Source: Halobellus rarus (GTDB lineage Archaea; Halobacteriota; Halobacteria; Halobacteriales; Haloferacaceae). From it: a DNA stretch of 64,000 nucleotides. The notes beneath the pieces are model-generated. The model saw nothing but the letters and a program-made list of their open reading frames with translations. It searched no databases and was not told the origin of the DNA. Shown piece by piece: positions 8,288 to 15,835 of this stretch (positions are counted from its first letter, which is position 1; the number at the start of each line of letters is the position of its first letter). The stretch lies in the NCBI RefSeq assembly GCF_024494595.1, contig NZ_JANHDI010000006.1:186001-250000 (forward strand), written 5' to 3'. Both the position numbers and the translations under genes were made by a program.

Positions 8288-9595
8288 TCACGCTGCTTCT
8301 GGTACCGGACGCTTCTCAAGGACGTGCGTCCGGATGAACCGCTCGTATTCGTCGAGTATCGGGTCGGGCGCGAAGTTCTCTGCCCGACCTCTGAGTACCG
8401 CCGCGGGAAGCGGATCCGCGAGTGTCTGGACGACAGCGTCGGCGAGTCCGTCCACGTCGCCGACTGCCGCCAGCTGTCCGTACTCGCCCTCGGCGAGTAT
8501 CTCTCGGGGTCCGCTGGGGCAGTCCGTCGCCACTACGGGACACCCGCAGGCGAGCGCTTCGATGATGACCGTCGGGAGTCCCTCGTACCGCGAGGTGAGG
8601 AGGAAGGTGCTGGCCTTGTGCATAAATCGGTAGGGGTTCTCGACATACCCTGGGATCGACACTACGTCTTCGATACCGAGTTCGGCGGCCAGAGATTGGA
8701 GCGCCTCGCGCTGGGACCCCTTCCCGGCCACGATACCTCTCGTGTCGGGATTCTGCTCCTGGACGCGTGCGAACGTCCTGAGCCACGTCTCGAGGTCCTT
8801 CTGCCGTTCGAGCCGTCCAACGAACAGCACGATATCGACGTCGTCGTCCTCAACCCACTCGTGATCGACCGGTTGGTTCGCTCGCTCTCGAATCGACTCG
8901 ATTTCGACAGGGTTGTGTAGGACGCTGACCCGGTCGGGGTCGAGGTCCATCTTCTCTATGAGGCTGTCGGCGACGCCCCGAGAGACGCCGATGATGCCGT
9001 CAGCCGTCGGGAAGAGCGCCGTCGCCAAGCGCCTGAGCGCTTCGGACTTCAGCGTCACCTCGTCGGACTCGCCGAACGCGCAGTGCTTCGTCGGGAAGAC
9101 GGCCGTCTCGACGTCCACCAATCGGCGGGCGGCGAGGCAGGTGACGCTCGCGTGCGTCATCTGCGGAAAGATGGCCGCCGGTTCGACCCGGCGGAGGTAG
9201 CGCGCGAGAGCGGGGACGTGCGCCACGATACCCACCACCGGCAATCGAGTCGATCCAAGTATCGTTACCCTCACCTCGTCGGACACCTTAGGCAGCAGTT
9301 CACCCGTGGCGTGCGAGATGATCAGTTCGACGTCTTGGCCGCGTGCCGCGAGACCGTTGACGATGTCGACGGTCACCTGCTCTGCGCCCCCCACCGAGAG
9401 GTTCGGGATGTAAAAGGCCAGTCGGGGTCGGTCACTCTTGCCGTCCTGCCCCGAGTGTTCCGGACCGGTCACGCCGTTTGCGTTCTCCGTCGCCTGCGAG
9501 CCCCCACCGGACACTCTCGCGGCCCAATCGAGGAATCGGTGCGCGAGTCCCCGAGGCGTTCTACCATCTCGGAAGCCGTTCGAAGGCAAATCCAT
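8288..9595 (-). CDS. GT4-family glycosyltransferase
   Basis: The 435-residue product starts with about 55 low-complexity polar residues and then enters a GT-B fold at RLAFYIPNLSVGGAEQVTV, the glycine-rich acceptor-domain loop common in GT4 enzymes. The donor domain begins at VDIVLFVGRLERQKDLETWL and contains the E-x7-E motif inside SRYEGLPTVIIEALACGCPV, then SGPREILAEGEYGQL. This is a complete GT4 enzyme of the WecA-downstream, GalNAc-transferase-like type (PglA/PglJ-like sequence style), although the sugar cannot be assigned. It is flanked on both sides by pseudogenes but is itself uninterrupted. It probably acts on the cytosolic face of the membrane in glycan assembly. The long N-terminal extension might indicate a later start, but no better ATG with a ribosome site is evident. 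Confidence 0.87.
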   Translation of the reverse strand: MDLPSNGFRDGRTPRGLAHRFLDWAARVSGGGSQATENANGVTGPEHSGQDGKSDRPRLAFYIPNLSVGGAEQVTVDIVNGLAARGQDVELIISHATGELLPKVSDEVRVTILGSTRLPVVGIVAHVPALARYLRRVEPAAIFPQMTHASVTCLAARRLVDVETAVFPTKHCAFGESDEVTLKSEALRRLATALFPTADGIIGVSRGVADSLIEKMDLDPDRVSVLHNPVEIESIRERANQPVDHEWVEDDDVDIVLFVGRLERQKDLETWLRTFARVQEQNPDTRGIVAGKGSQREALQSLAAELGIEDVVSIPGYVENPYRFMHKASTFLLTSRYEGLPTVIIEALACGCPVVATDCPSGPREILAEGEYGQLAAVGDVDGLADAVVQTLADPLPAAVLRGRAENFAPDPILDEYERFIRTHVLEKRPVPEAA

Positions 9596-9688
9596 TAGAT
9601 TTTCGTACTGCGTTCTATGTCATTGTTAATCGGAAACTACGTGCTACCGACGCCGTCGCGCCCGTTCGGCACCGTCGTCAACGGAATG

Positions 9689-10030
9689 CTAGTCATCAGC
9701 CTCGAACGAATTTGAAAACCCTGAATCGACGTCACCGAACGCGGGGTCGTGACAGTTTCCGAAGTCGCTCTGGACGACGCGCTTGGTCCACCGCTCGCGC
9801 GGGTCGTCGGGCCGATCGAACCAGATAATGACCCCGAAGCCGATACCCTGTCCGACGACGAGATCTTCCGACCCGTTGCCGTTGAGGTCGGCGAGGGCAT
9901 TCGAGGAGGCGGAGGTCCGTTAGTCCGCCACCTCGTGGCGCTTCCACCGGGGGTTCTCGTACCAGAAGTCCTCGTGAGCGTTCAACGTTCGCCCGTAGAC
10001 CAGCGGCCCCCTCGGCGCAGTCGCGGCTCG
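9689..10030 (-). pseudogene. Truncated VCBS/FG-GAP repeat gene relic
   Basis: On the minus strand one frame reads HEDFWYENPRWKRHEVAD, a TAA stop, and then ALADLNGNGSEDLVVGQGIG, IIWFDRPDDPRERWTK and CHDPAFGDVD before diverging and stopping at 9689. The intact protein at 48345 has DLFWYENP, LGDVNGNGRLDLIVGQGYG, IYWFEQPSDPRDRWTK and YHDLAFGDVDNDG. The relic thus covers roughly 110 codons of an FG-GAP beta-propeller protein, is cut at both ends and carries an internal stop. The DLNGNGSEDL and GDVD pieces are the calcium-binding loop signature of VCBS/FG-GAP repeats. It is not expected to be functional. Confidence 0.82.
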
Positions 10031-10139
10031 GAAGACCGGCTTCGAACGTTAATCCGAGGAGAGACGGATCCCCCGCCAGACCGGAGGGTGATATATTCTT
10101 AGCGCTGACGAGATCCCCGAGAACAGATACTCGCGCGAA

Positions 10140-10424
10140 CTAGCCGAGGTTCTTTTGCTTTACCGTCTCCCAGAGCGAACGTCCCACGCCTGTGATGCCG
10201 TAGATGCGGCCCTTCTTCCGGTCCTCGGACACTAACAACTCGACGTGCGACTGTTCGCGCAGTTGCTGTAGCGCGCGGGAGACGTGCGTAATCGAACTGC
10301 CGGAATCGGTGGCGATGCGCGATGGCGTCGCCGGACCCTCGATGAGTCGCTCTAGGACGAGAACTCTGTACCGCGAACTGATAACGTACCCGACCTCGTC
10401 CCACCTGCTCTTGCCGACGCTCAT
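10140..10424 (-). CDS. Winged-helix transcriptional regulator
   Basis: The 94-residue protein is a stand-alone winged helix: WDEVGYVISSRYRVLVLERL (helix 1 and 2), PSRIATDSGSSITHVSRALQ (recognition helix) and a wing with VSEDRKKGRIYGITGVGR. This resembles the small ArsR/MarR-like regulators that are common in haloarchaea. Its start codon overlaps the stop of the upstream Tat-leader gene by four bases (ATGA at 10421-10424), so the two are translationally coupled. No effector domain is present. The target is unknown; the upstream partner gene or the neighbouring glycan genes are possible. Confidence 0.78.
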   Translation of the reverse strand: MSVGKSRWDEVGYVISSRYRVLVLERLIEGPATPSRIATDSGSSITHVSRALQQLREQSHVELLVSEDRKKGRIYGITGVGRSLWETVKQKNLG

Positions 10425-10897
10425 CGGCGCCCCCCGTTCGAAGCGATGGAACGGCGTACCTTGTCGCCGTCGAGCGTGACGGCGACATCGCCATCAACCT
10501 GCAGGTCGCGGAGTTCGCCGCTGAATCGGTACCGCCGCTCGCCGGTCGTGATCGCTCCTTCCGCCGTGCACTCGGAGATGCGGGCCTCGGCGTCCCGACT
10601 CGCGTCCGCGCCGGGCGTCAGGTTCCCGTCGACGGTGAGTTCGTACGTCGATGCGGTCCCCGAGCCGCTGATCCGCAGGCGATGTACGTCGTCGTCGCTC
10701 CCGACGGCGGCCGCTACGACCGTCGGAACGGCCCCAGCGGCGGAGAGGACCGCTGCGACCACCGTGCCGCCGAGTCGGAGGTACGTTCGGCGTTCCAGTA
10801 TCCGCCCGCTGACCCCTCGCGCCGCGGGCGGATCGTCCCCGTTCGATTCCCTTTCAGTTTCGTCGGACTTTCGGTCGTGTGCCAGCTTGCGTGCCAT
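10421..10897 (-). CDS. Secreted haloarchaeal protein with Tat-type leader
   Basis: The 158-residue product carries an arginine-rich stretch and hydrophobic core, ERRTYLRLGGTVVAAVLSAA, at about residues 35-54, consistent with a Tat-type export leader, followed by a small mature domain of about 100 residues. The mature part has alternating beta-type sequence (LRISGSGTASTYELTVDGNL, RYRFSGELRDLQVDGDVAVT), a pattern often seen in small exported haloarchaeal proteins near polysaccharide genes; no function is known. The frame opens with TTG at 10915, but the ATG at 10897 is preferred. It overlaps the winged-helix gene downstream by ATGA. An AT-rich block just upstream (10905-10950) probably holds the promoter. 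Confidence 0.7.
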   Translation of the reverse strand: MARKLAHDRKSDETERESNGDDPPAARGVSGRILERRTYLRLGGTVVAAVLSAAGAVPTVVAAAVGSDDDVHRLRISGSGTASTYELTVDGNLTPGADASRDAEARISECTAEGAITTGERRYRFSGELRDLQVDGDVAVTLDGDKVRRSIASNGGRR

Positions 10898-11017
10898 GCG
10901 ACTGTTAATGTGCAATTAACCGCAATAAGTATTCGGCATTTTATATATTCACCGTTAACTGAATGTCTCTCTCTTCGATAGGTGAAGACTACTGCCTCTA
11001 TGGCGCGTAGCGGCCGG

Positions 11018-12172
11018 CTACTCGGCTGAGGGAGTCGCTTCCAGTTGCCCTCCACCCAGTTGTCCGGCCTCGTACATCTCTTCGAGCGGGTTCCCCGCTA
11101 TGTCGATGGGGAGATGCACGCGGCCGCGCTGTCGAGCGGACTCCCAGCTCGCAAAGATCAACTCCGTTCCGCGGAGGACCCGTCGACCGGAGAAAATAGG
11201 CTCCGTTCCGTTCTGCAACGACGAAACGAGGTGTTCGATCGCCTGTTCGTAGTGGGTCGGTGGCTGTGTGAGCGAGGGGGCTCCGGGTATCAGACTCGCG
11301 ACCTTGTCGAGTCCGAGACGGACGAGGCCGGGCGTCGGCCCGTAGACGTTCTCGTCGGTGTCGATTTCTTTCCACCCCCCGTCCGTACGGACCCGGAGCG
11401 CCGGCCCGTCATCGGGTTGAATCTCGATCACACCGTCCTCGCCGACGATCCGGAGATACGCATCGACGACGGTATCGCCGTCCTCGGCGGTCGAGGCGAA
11501 GCCGACGGTGCCGTCGGCGTACCGCCACCGCGCGATTGCGCGCGTCTCGTTGAGCGCCCCGAACCACCGGTTCTCGTGCGAGCAATCGATCCCGGCCAGT
11601 ACCCACTCGGCGCGCGCACCGCCGACGAAGTAATCACAGAGGTCGAAGAGGTGCGACCCGGCGTCGAAGAGGTTGACTTCCGACCACTCCAAGCGTTTGA
11701 GATCGCCGATCTCGCCGTCTTTCAGGAGCTTCTTGGCGCGTTGCACGGGTTCGGATAGCCGCCGCTGGTGGTCGATCGTCAACTGGACGTCCTCCGCGTC
11801 ACAGGTCGAGACCATCCGGCGACAGTCGTCCCACGTGGTCGCCATCGGTTTCTCACAGTGGACGGCGTCGACGGAGGGCGTCTCCGCGCTGTCCACCACG
11901 AGGTCGGCGTGAACCCCCGGGGGAACACAGACGCTCACGATGTCCGGTTCGACCTCCTTGAGCATCGTTTCGTGATCCTCATAAACCGCCGTGAGGTCGT
12001 GGTGATCGGCGAACGCCTGGGCGTTCTCGGGGACGATGTCCGCACAGGCGACGAGCGAACACGAATCCAGTCGTCGGTATCCCCCGGCGTGTCGGTACGC
12101 CATCGCGTATCCGTCGCGGTCTCTCGTCTCGGGATCCGGTCCCGTTCCGATAATCGCCACACGGTATGTCAT
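11018..12172 (-). CDS. Gfo/Idh/MocA family oxidoreductase
   Basis: The 384-residue product has the N-terminal Rossmann fold of this family, MTYRVAIIGTGPDPETRD, followed by ACADIVPENAQAFADHH and the signature VHCEKPMATTWDDCRRMV with the catalytic Lys of the EKP motif near residue 100. The second half is the alpha/beta substrate domain. Members oxidise or reduce sugars and inositols with NAD(P). An in-frame extension up to 12355 exists, but its arginine-rich translation resembles noncoding frame; the ATG at 12172 directly precedes the conserved strand. Its presence next to glycan genes and in the same region as a TIM-barrel sugar isomerase suggests a role in making or breaking down an unusual sugar. 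The substrate is unknown. Confidence 0.87.
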   Translation of the reverse strand: MTYRVAIIGTGPDPETRDRDGYAMAYRHAGGYRRLDSCSLVACADIVPENAQAFADHHDLTAVYEDHETMLKEVEPDIVSVCVPPGVHADLVVDSAETPSVDAVHCEKPMATTWDDCRRMVSTCDAEDVQLTIDHQRRLSEPVQRAKKLLKDGEIGDLKRLEWSEVNLFDAGSHLFDLCDYFVGGARAEWVLAGIDCSHENRWFGALNETRAIARWRYADGTVGFASTAEDGDTVVDAYLRIVGEDGVIEIQPDDGPALRVRTDGGWKEIDTDENVYGPTPGLVRLGLDKVASLIPGAPSLTQPPTHYEQAIEHLVSSLQNGTEPIFSGRRVLRGTELIFASWESARQRGRVHLPIDIAGNPLEEMYEAGQLGGGQLEATPSAE

Positions 12173-12661
12173 TATCGGATGCTCGCCGGGTCGAAAGAAT
12201 AGTATACGTCTGCTAACTCCCTGACATCGCGATCGGGCCCCACGGACGACGAGTGACGGGCGGCGTCTTCCTCCGTTTACGAGTACTTGGCGGGATGTCC
12301 GAACCGGTGGCCTTCTTCGACGGTCCACGACGGCGTGTGGCCTCGAGACGACCACGAGCGATGTCCTCGCCGGTTAATACCGAAATAGCGCCGGTATTAT
12401 CGCTTTACCCGATCTAACGTCGGTTGAACCGTCGCGCGGTGAGGATCTGCCTTGTCGGAACCTTGCTATGATGGACCGGTTGGGGTCACGATCCTGGTCG
12501 CTCGCTCGTTAATCAGATCATATACTCGTTAAAGTGCAGTACTGCTCCCGGTTCTCGGGCTCCTCCGTTGGCCGCGTTCCCGGGATATGAGAACCCCTCT
12601 CAATTGTTTCTGAACTATTAAGTTCGTTATATCTATAGTAGTCGGATGATTAAGGGGTTCT
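12173..12661. other. Divergent intergenic region with hairpin
   Basis: This 489-base stretch separates the oxidoreductase from a divergent DUF7344 gene. I see no protein gene. It contains a perfect eight-base inverted repeat (TAATACCG / CGGTATTA) at 12375-12399 and an AT-rich promoter-like block at 12600-12650 (TTAAGTTCGTTATATCTATAG) in front of the gene at 12662. Confidence 0.5.
12375..12399. repeat. Perfect inverted repeat, possible operator
   Basis: TAATACCG and CGGTATTA flank a nine-base spacer. The repeat lies about 200 bases upstream of the oxidoreductase start on the minus strand. It could be a regulator-binding site or an RNA hairpin; there is no T-run to suggest a terminator. Confidence 0.4.
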
Positions 12662-13282
12662 ATGAGCGCGGGAAAAACGGGGTCAATCGACGAGGGCTCG
12701 CTCGGTCGCACAGAAGAGTCGAGCGGAGAAGAGGCGAACGCCGACGATGATTCCAACTTGGAGATGATCGGCCAGTCATCCCGGTCGAACGGTTCGAGTC
12801 TGGATAAAGGCGAGATTTTCGATCTGCTGAAAAACAGCCGTCGGCGGAGTACGATTCGGTACCTCAGAGAGCACGGGGGCAACGCGGAACTGAAAGACAT
12901 CGCCGAACACATCGCGGCAGAAGAGAACGACACGACGGTCAGACAGCTCTCCTCCGACCAGCGAAAGCGCGTGTATATCGGACTGTATCAGTGTCATCTC
13001 CCGAAGATGGACAAACTCGGCGTCGTCGAGTACGACAAGAATCGCGGAACGATCGAGCTCCAAGACTCGGTGACCCAGTTGCTTCAGTACATCGAACCGG
13101 TGGAAGAAGACGAGGGGTTGGAGTGGAACTGGGCGGTTCCGGCGGTCGCCGCGTGCCTCGTCGTCGTCGTCTCTCTGGGTACGTTGGGGATCGGTCCGCT
13201 TTCGGCGGTTCCGCCGACGGGATGGACGCTGGTGAGCGTCGTCGGTATCGCTGTCATCGTCGGAATTCAATACCTGGAGTGA
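12662..13282 (+). CDS. DUF7344-type winged-helix protein with C-terminal membrane hairpin
   Basis: The 206-residue protein has a polar N-terminus of about 48 residues, then a winged-helix domain: KGEIFDLLKNSRRRSTIRYL, AELKDIAEHIA, RKRVYIGLYQCHLPKMDKLG and VVEYDKNRGTIEL. This layout is the haloarchaeal DUF7344 family. Two hydrophobic helices follow, VPAVAACLVVVVSLGTLGI and TLVSVVGIAVIVGIQY, so the DNA-binding domain should be tethered to the inner face of the membrane. The ATG at 12662 sits behind an AT-rich promoter region. The gene converges on a paralogue of the same architecture at 13411. A sensing role for the membrane part is inference; no ligand domain is visible. Confidence 0.8.
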   Translation: MSAGKTGSIDEGSLGRTEESSGEEANADDDSNLEMIGQSSRSNGSSLDKGEIFDLLKNSRRRSTIRYLREHGGNAELKDIAEHIAAEENDTTVRQLSSDQRKRVYIGLYQCHLPKMDKLGVVEYDKNRGTIELQDSVTQLLQYIEPVEEDEGLEWNWAVPAVAACLVVVVSLGTLGIGPLSAVPPTGWTLVSVVGIAVIVGIQYLE

Positions 13283-13410
13283 AACGGCTGGGCGTTCGTC
13301 TCTCGTCGCGCCCGCAACCGATTGCGGACTCAATCGCCCGACAGCGTTCGAGCGAGTGAAGATTTCCGCGATTATAACCACCGCCGTACCACCGGTCGGG
13401 GGTGTATGAA

Positions 13411-13932
13411 TCAGTCGTTGATGAGGTGTTCGAGAAACGAGTACTCCTTCGCTTTGACCCTCGTCTCGTAGTACTGATACAGCGCTAGTACCAAGACGGC
13501 TCCCGCGAACAGCAGGCTGGTTCCCGGCGGAAGCGCCCCGGCGATCTGTCCGATCGCGAGGAGCGCACCGAGAAGCGCCAGCCCGCCGTAGTAATACGCC
13601 CACTGTCGGTCGGGGCCGACGTCGTGGTTAAGAACGCGCGCGATCTCCTCGACGCGGTCCGTCAACGAGACCGACTTATCGTCGCTGTCGTACTCCACGA
13701 TCCCGACTTCCTCGAGTTTCGGGACATGTGTCTGATACAACGAGATGTAGAACCGTTTTACGACGTCGTCTTCGACCGGTTCTCCCGTCTCGTCGACTGC
13801 CGTATCCCGAGCGAGCGTTCGAAGATCAGCGACCCCGCCACGTCGGTGTAGATGATACAGTATTCGTCGACGTCGCGAGCTGCTCAGCACCTCGAATACC
13901 TCGTCCTTTGTGAGTTCCTCCGTCGTGTTCAT
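13411..13932 (-). CDS. DUF7344-type winged-helix protein with C-terminal membrane hairpin
   Basis: The 173-residue protein begins MNTTEELTKDEVFEVLSSSR and shows the same order as its convergent neighbour: helix RRRILYHLHRRGGVADLRTL, KRFYISLYQTHVPKLEEVG, the wing VEYDSDDKSVSL, then two hydrophobic helices (WAYYYGGLALLGALLAIG and SLLFAGAVLVLALYQYY) and a short cytosolic tail, KAKEYSFLEHLIND. The in-frame region upstream to 14016 is probably noncoding; the ATG at 13932 is chosen because the family domain starts there. It is a predicted membrane-anchored transcription regulator. The target is unknown. Confidence 0.8.
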   Translation of the reverse strand: MNTTEELTKDEVFEVLSSSRRRRILYHLHRRGGVADLRTLARDTAVDETGEPVEDDVVKRFYISLYQTHVPKLEEVGIVEYDSDDKSVSLTDRVEEIARVLNHDVGPDRQWAYYYGGLALLGALLAIGQIAGALPPGTSLLFAGAVLVLALYQYYETRVKAKEYSFLEHLIND

Positions 13933-14099
13933 GACATGTCTCGTTATCCAACAGCGGGTTGCTCGCCTCCTTTGTGGCAGCGCGATCCGAATATACACAC
14001 ATTGGGCTTCATTCAATTTGTTATCACGTCCATATCGTGGATATGCTCCGACTGATCGATGACAAGTTCGGGCGGCCGGCGGCCTCGCCGCCGCGTTCC

Positions 14100-14790
14100 G
14101 GAGGCAGCCGCCACTCGCGATCCGGCCGACGTTCGACAGCGGTCACGGTCAATCGATCGAGCGTCGACCGGACGACGTACAGACGGAACGCCACGCGCCT
14201 GGCAGGTAGGGTGCCAGCGGGTCGACTTACTGGTGTACCTCTCAACGCCCCGGACGAGTGACGGAGGGTGGACTCGTCCACCCACCCGCTTCACGTCGTC
14301 CAGCGCGTTCCCGAAGGAGTCAGCGGACAGTGTTTCCGTCCCCGGACCGGGAGATGAATCGATGGCATCGAGCGCGTAGTCGACGATCTCCTCCCCGAGC
14401 ACGGACCGAGCATGAGTCGTATCCAGTCCGCGGTGCAGGAATCCGCGCGACAGCTCGTGGCCGAGAACGGATGCGTCGTCCGGATTCGCCGCTCGGGCCG
14501 CGATCGGAAGTGGCGGGTTCTTGGCAATCATGTACTCGCGAAACAGCTCTTTTCGCGTCCGAACGTCGTCCGCGAGCGTCCAAACGGTCTTGAGGATTAT
14601 CCCAGGAGACGAGCGGGTTGGAGACCTCGACGTACGGGGTCTGTAGCGCGGTAGGAGCGCTATGCATCTCGGGAAGTTGACACGAATGATACAGTCTATG
14701 TCGCCACATCTCCATCGACTCGTTTGAGGTCCGTGTCGGTGTAGACGTCCGTCTCCTCCTCCGACCACAGAGATAGACGAACTCGGTCAT
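14100..14790 (-). pseudogene. Frameshifted gene relic, possibly asparagine-synthase-like C-terminus
   Basis: Protein-like sequence continues across three frames on the minus strand. From about 14700 one frame gives LYHSCQLPEMHSAPTALQ and PYVEVSNPLVSW. After a shift near 14600 the next gives LKTVWTLADDVRTRKELFRE, AKNPPLPIAARAANPDDASV and LGEEIVDYALDAI. After another near 14280 a third gives RRVAFRLYVVRSTLDRL. The pieces read as one broken C-terminal domain. The pattern (EVSNPL, then DDVRTRKELFRE, then a PIAARAAN segment) resembles the end of PP-loop asparagine-synthase-like proteins of polysaccharide clusters, but it is not close to the intact copy at 5087. The family is a guess; the broken state is better supported than the identity. 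Confidence 0.45.
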
Positions 14791-15095
14791 TTGATCTGGG
14801 TTTCTCGCATCAACAAGTACTTAATAAGCTGCTAACCGCGGTCGCCCGCACCGTCGATCCCGACCGAGGTTGTCCGGCCGTCTCCCCCACGTTGGGGGCA
14901 GACGGCTATTCAATCATCAGTCCGACCACGCGCTGCGACCGGTCAGGTACTGTCGCTCGCGGTAACGACAACGCCCGAGGAGACTGTGGTCTGTTTCTCG
15001 CCCCTCCGCGCGAATCGACCGCGCGTGTCGTCTGACGACCCGTTGGGACGTTTAGTTCTTTATAACAAAACGGTCGGGGGGCACAGAACAAGAGT
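14791..15095. other. Intergenic region with hairpin and PadR promoter
   Basis: No gene is seen. The stretch holds the strong hairpin at 14878-14905 and, close to the downstream start, a TATA-like box TTTATAACAAAA at 15058-15069 about 30 bases before the PadR gene. A short CGCGCG-rich inverted pattern is also present around 15008-15024. Confidence 0.5.
14878..14905. terminator. Strong GC hairpin
   Basis: CCGTCT-CCCCC and GGGGG-C-AGACGG pair over 11 bases with one bulged C and a five-base loop ACGTT. It lies between the decayed gene and the PadR gene. It could end transcription or be a protein-binding site; no T-run follows on either strand, so the terminator call is tentative. Confidence 0.4.
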
Positions 15096-15380
15096 ATGTC
15101 CAAGCCTCTTTTCGAACTCACCAGCTTCCAACGGGACTTGCTCTACGTGATCGTAGGGCTGTCGAACCCATCGGGCCAGGAGATCAAAGCCGAACTCCAG
15201 GAAGTGATCGGCGAAATCACTCACGGTCGACTGTATCCGAACCTGGACACGCTCGTGAACAAGGGATACGTGGAAAAGGGACAGAGCGACCGTCGAACAA
15301 ACGTCTACGAGATCACCGAAAAAGGGATCGAGAGTCTCAGGACCCGACGCGAGTGGGAAGACCAGTACGCGAACCTCTAG
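15096..15380 (+). CDS. PadR-family transcriptional regulator
   Basis: The 94-residue protein is a small PadR winged helix. FELTSFQRDLLYVIVGLSNP forms helix 1, SGQEIKAELQEVIGEITHGR leads into the recognition helix, LYPNLDTLVNKGYVEKGQSD is the classical PadR signature, and the wing RRTNVYEITEKGIESLR is followed by a short C-terminal helix. Haloarchaeal members bind DNA as dimers and lack a separate effector domain. A TATA-like TTTATAACAAAA lies about 30 bases upstream and there is no Shine-Dalgarno, so the transcript may be nearly leaderless. It precedes the GT2-wecB-wecC operon by about 450 bases, and control of that operon is plausible but unproven. A second TATAACAAAAC occurs at 15641, inside that gap. 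Confidence 0.87.
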   Translation: MSKPLFELTSFQRDLLYVIVGLSNPSGQEIKAELQEVIGEITHGRLYPNLDTLVNKGYVEKGQSDRRTNVYEITEKGIESLRTRREWEDQYANL

Positions 15381-15835
15381 GTACCGTTCGTCCCGTGAGA
15401 CGATCGGCGGAACCCGTTCTCGGGGAAGCGGCCATCGACGCCGACACCGGCGGTCGCCCGGGTCGGGTGTCGATCTGTCCGCTGCGGCTCCGCACAGTAA
15501 GTGGCGTGTTAACCGGTTCGAGACCCGTTATTGTGGCCTGATAGTGGCAAATGACGGCTACACACTCTCGCGATCCGATGGGTTTTGTCACCGTTCCGAG
15601 GGGCTACATCGGTCCCTAGGGGTGGACACTCAAGCAGTGTATAACAAAACCTACATAGAGCGGTTGTACGGACACGCCCCGCCGTGCGGCCGGTGACCAC
15701 ACCGAGCACGCCGGGTAGCAACGGAAGATCCTATATGATCCTATTCAGCACACAGACCGACCGCTTGTACCGCCCTCTGCTTAGTGGCCGAGCGTTGCGG
15801 CCGCTTTCGACCCTTCGAGAGGGTACGAACTGACG
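15381..15835. other. Upstream region of the GT2-wecB-wecC operon
   Basis: I see no gene in these 455 bases. Possible signals are GTATAACAAAACC at 15640-15652, which repeats the TATA-like box of the PadR gene, and two copies of GATCCTAT spaced exactly ten bases apart (15727-15734 and 15737-15744) that enclose a CTATAT box. The leader from there to the first ATG is about 90 bases. Confidence 0.45.
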
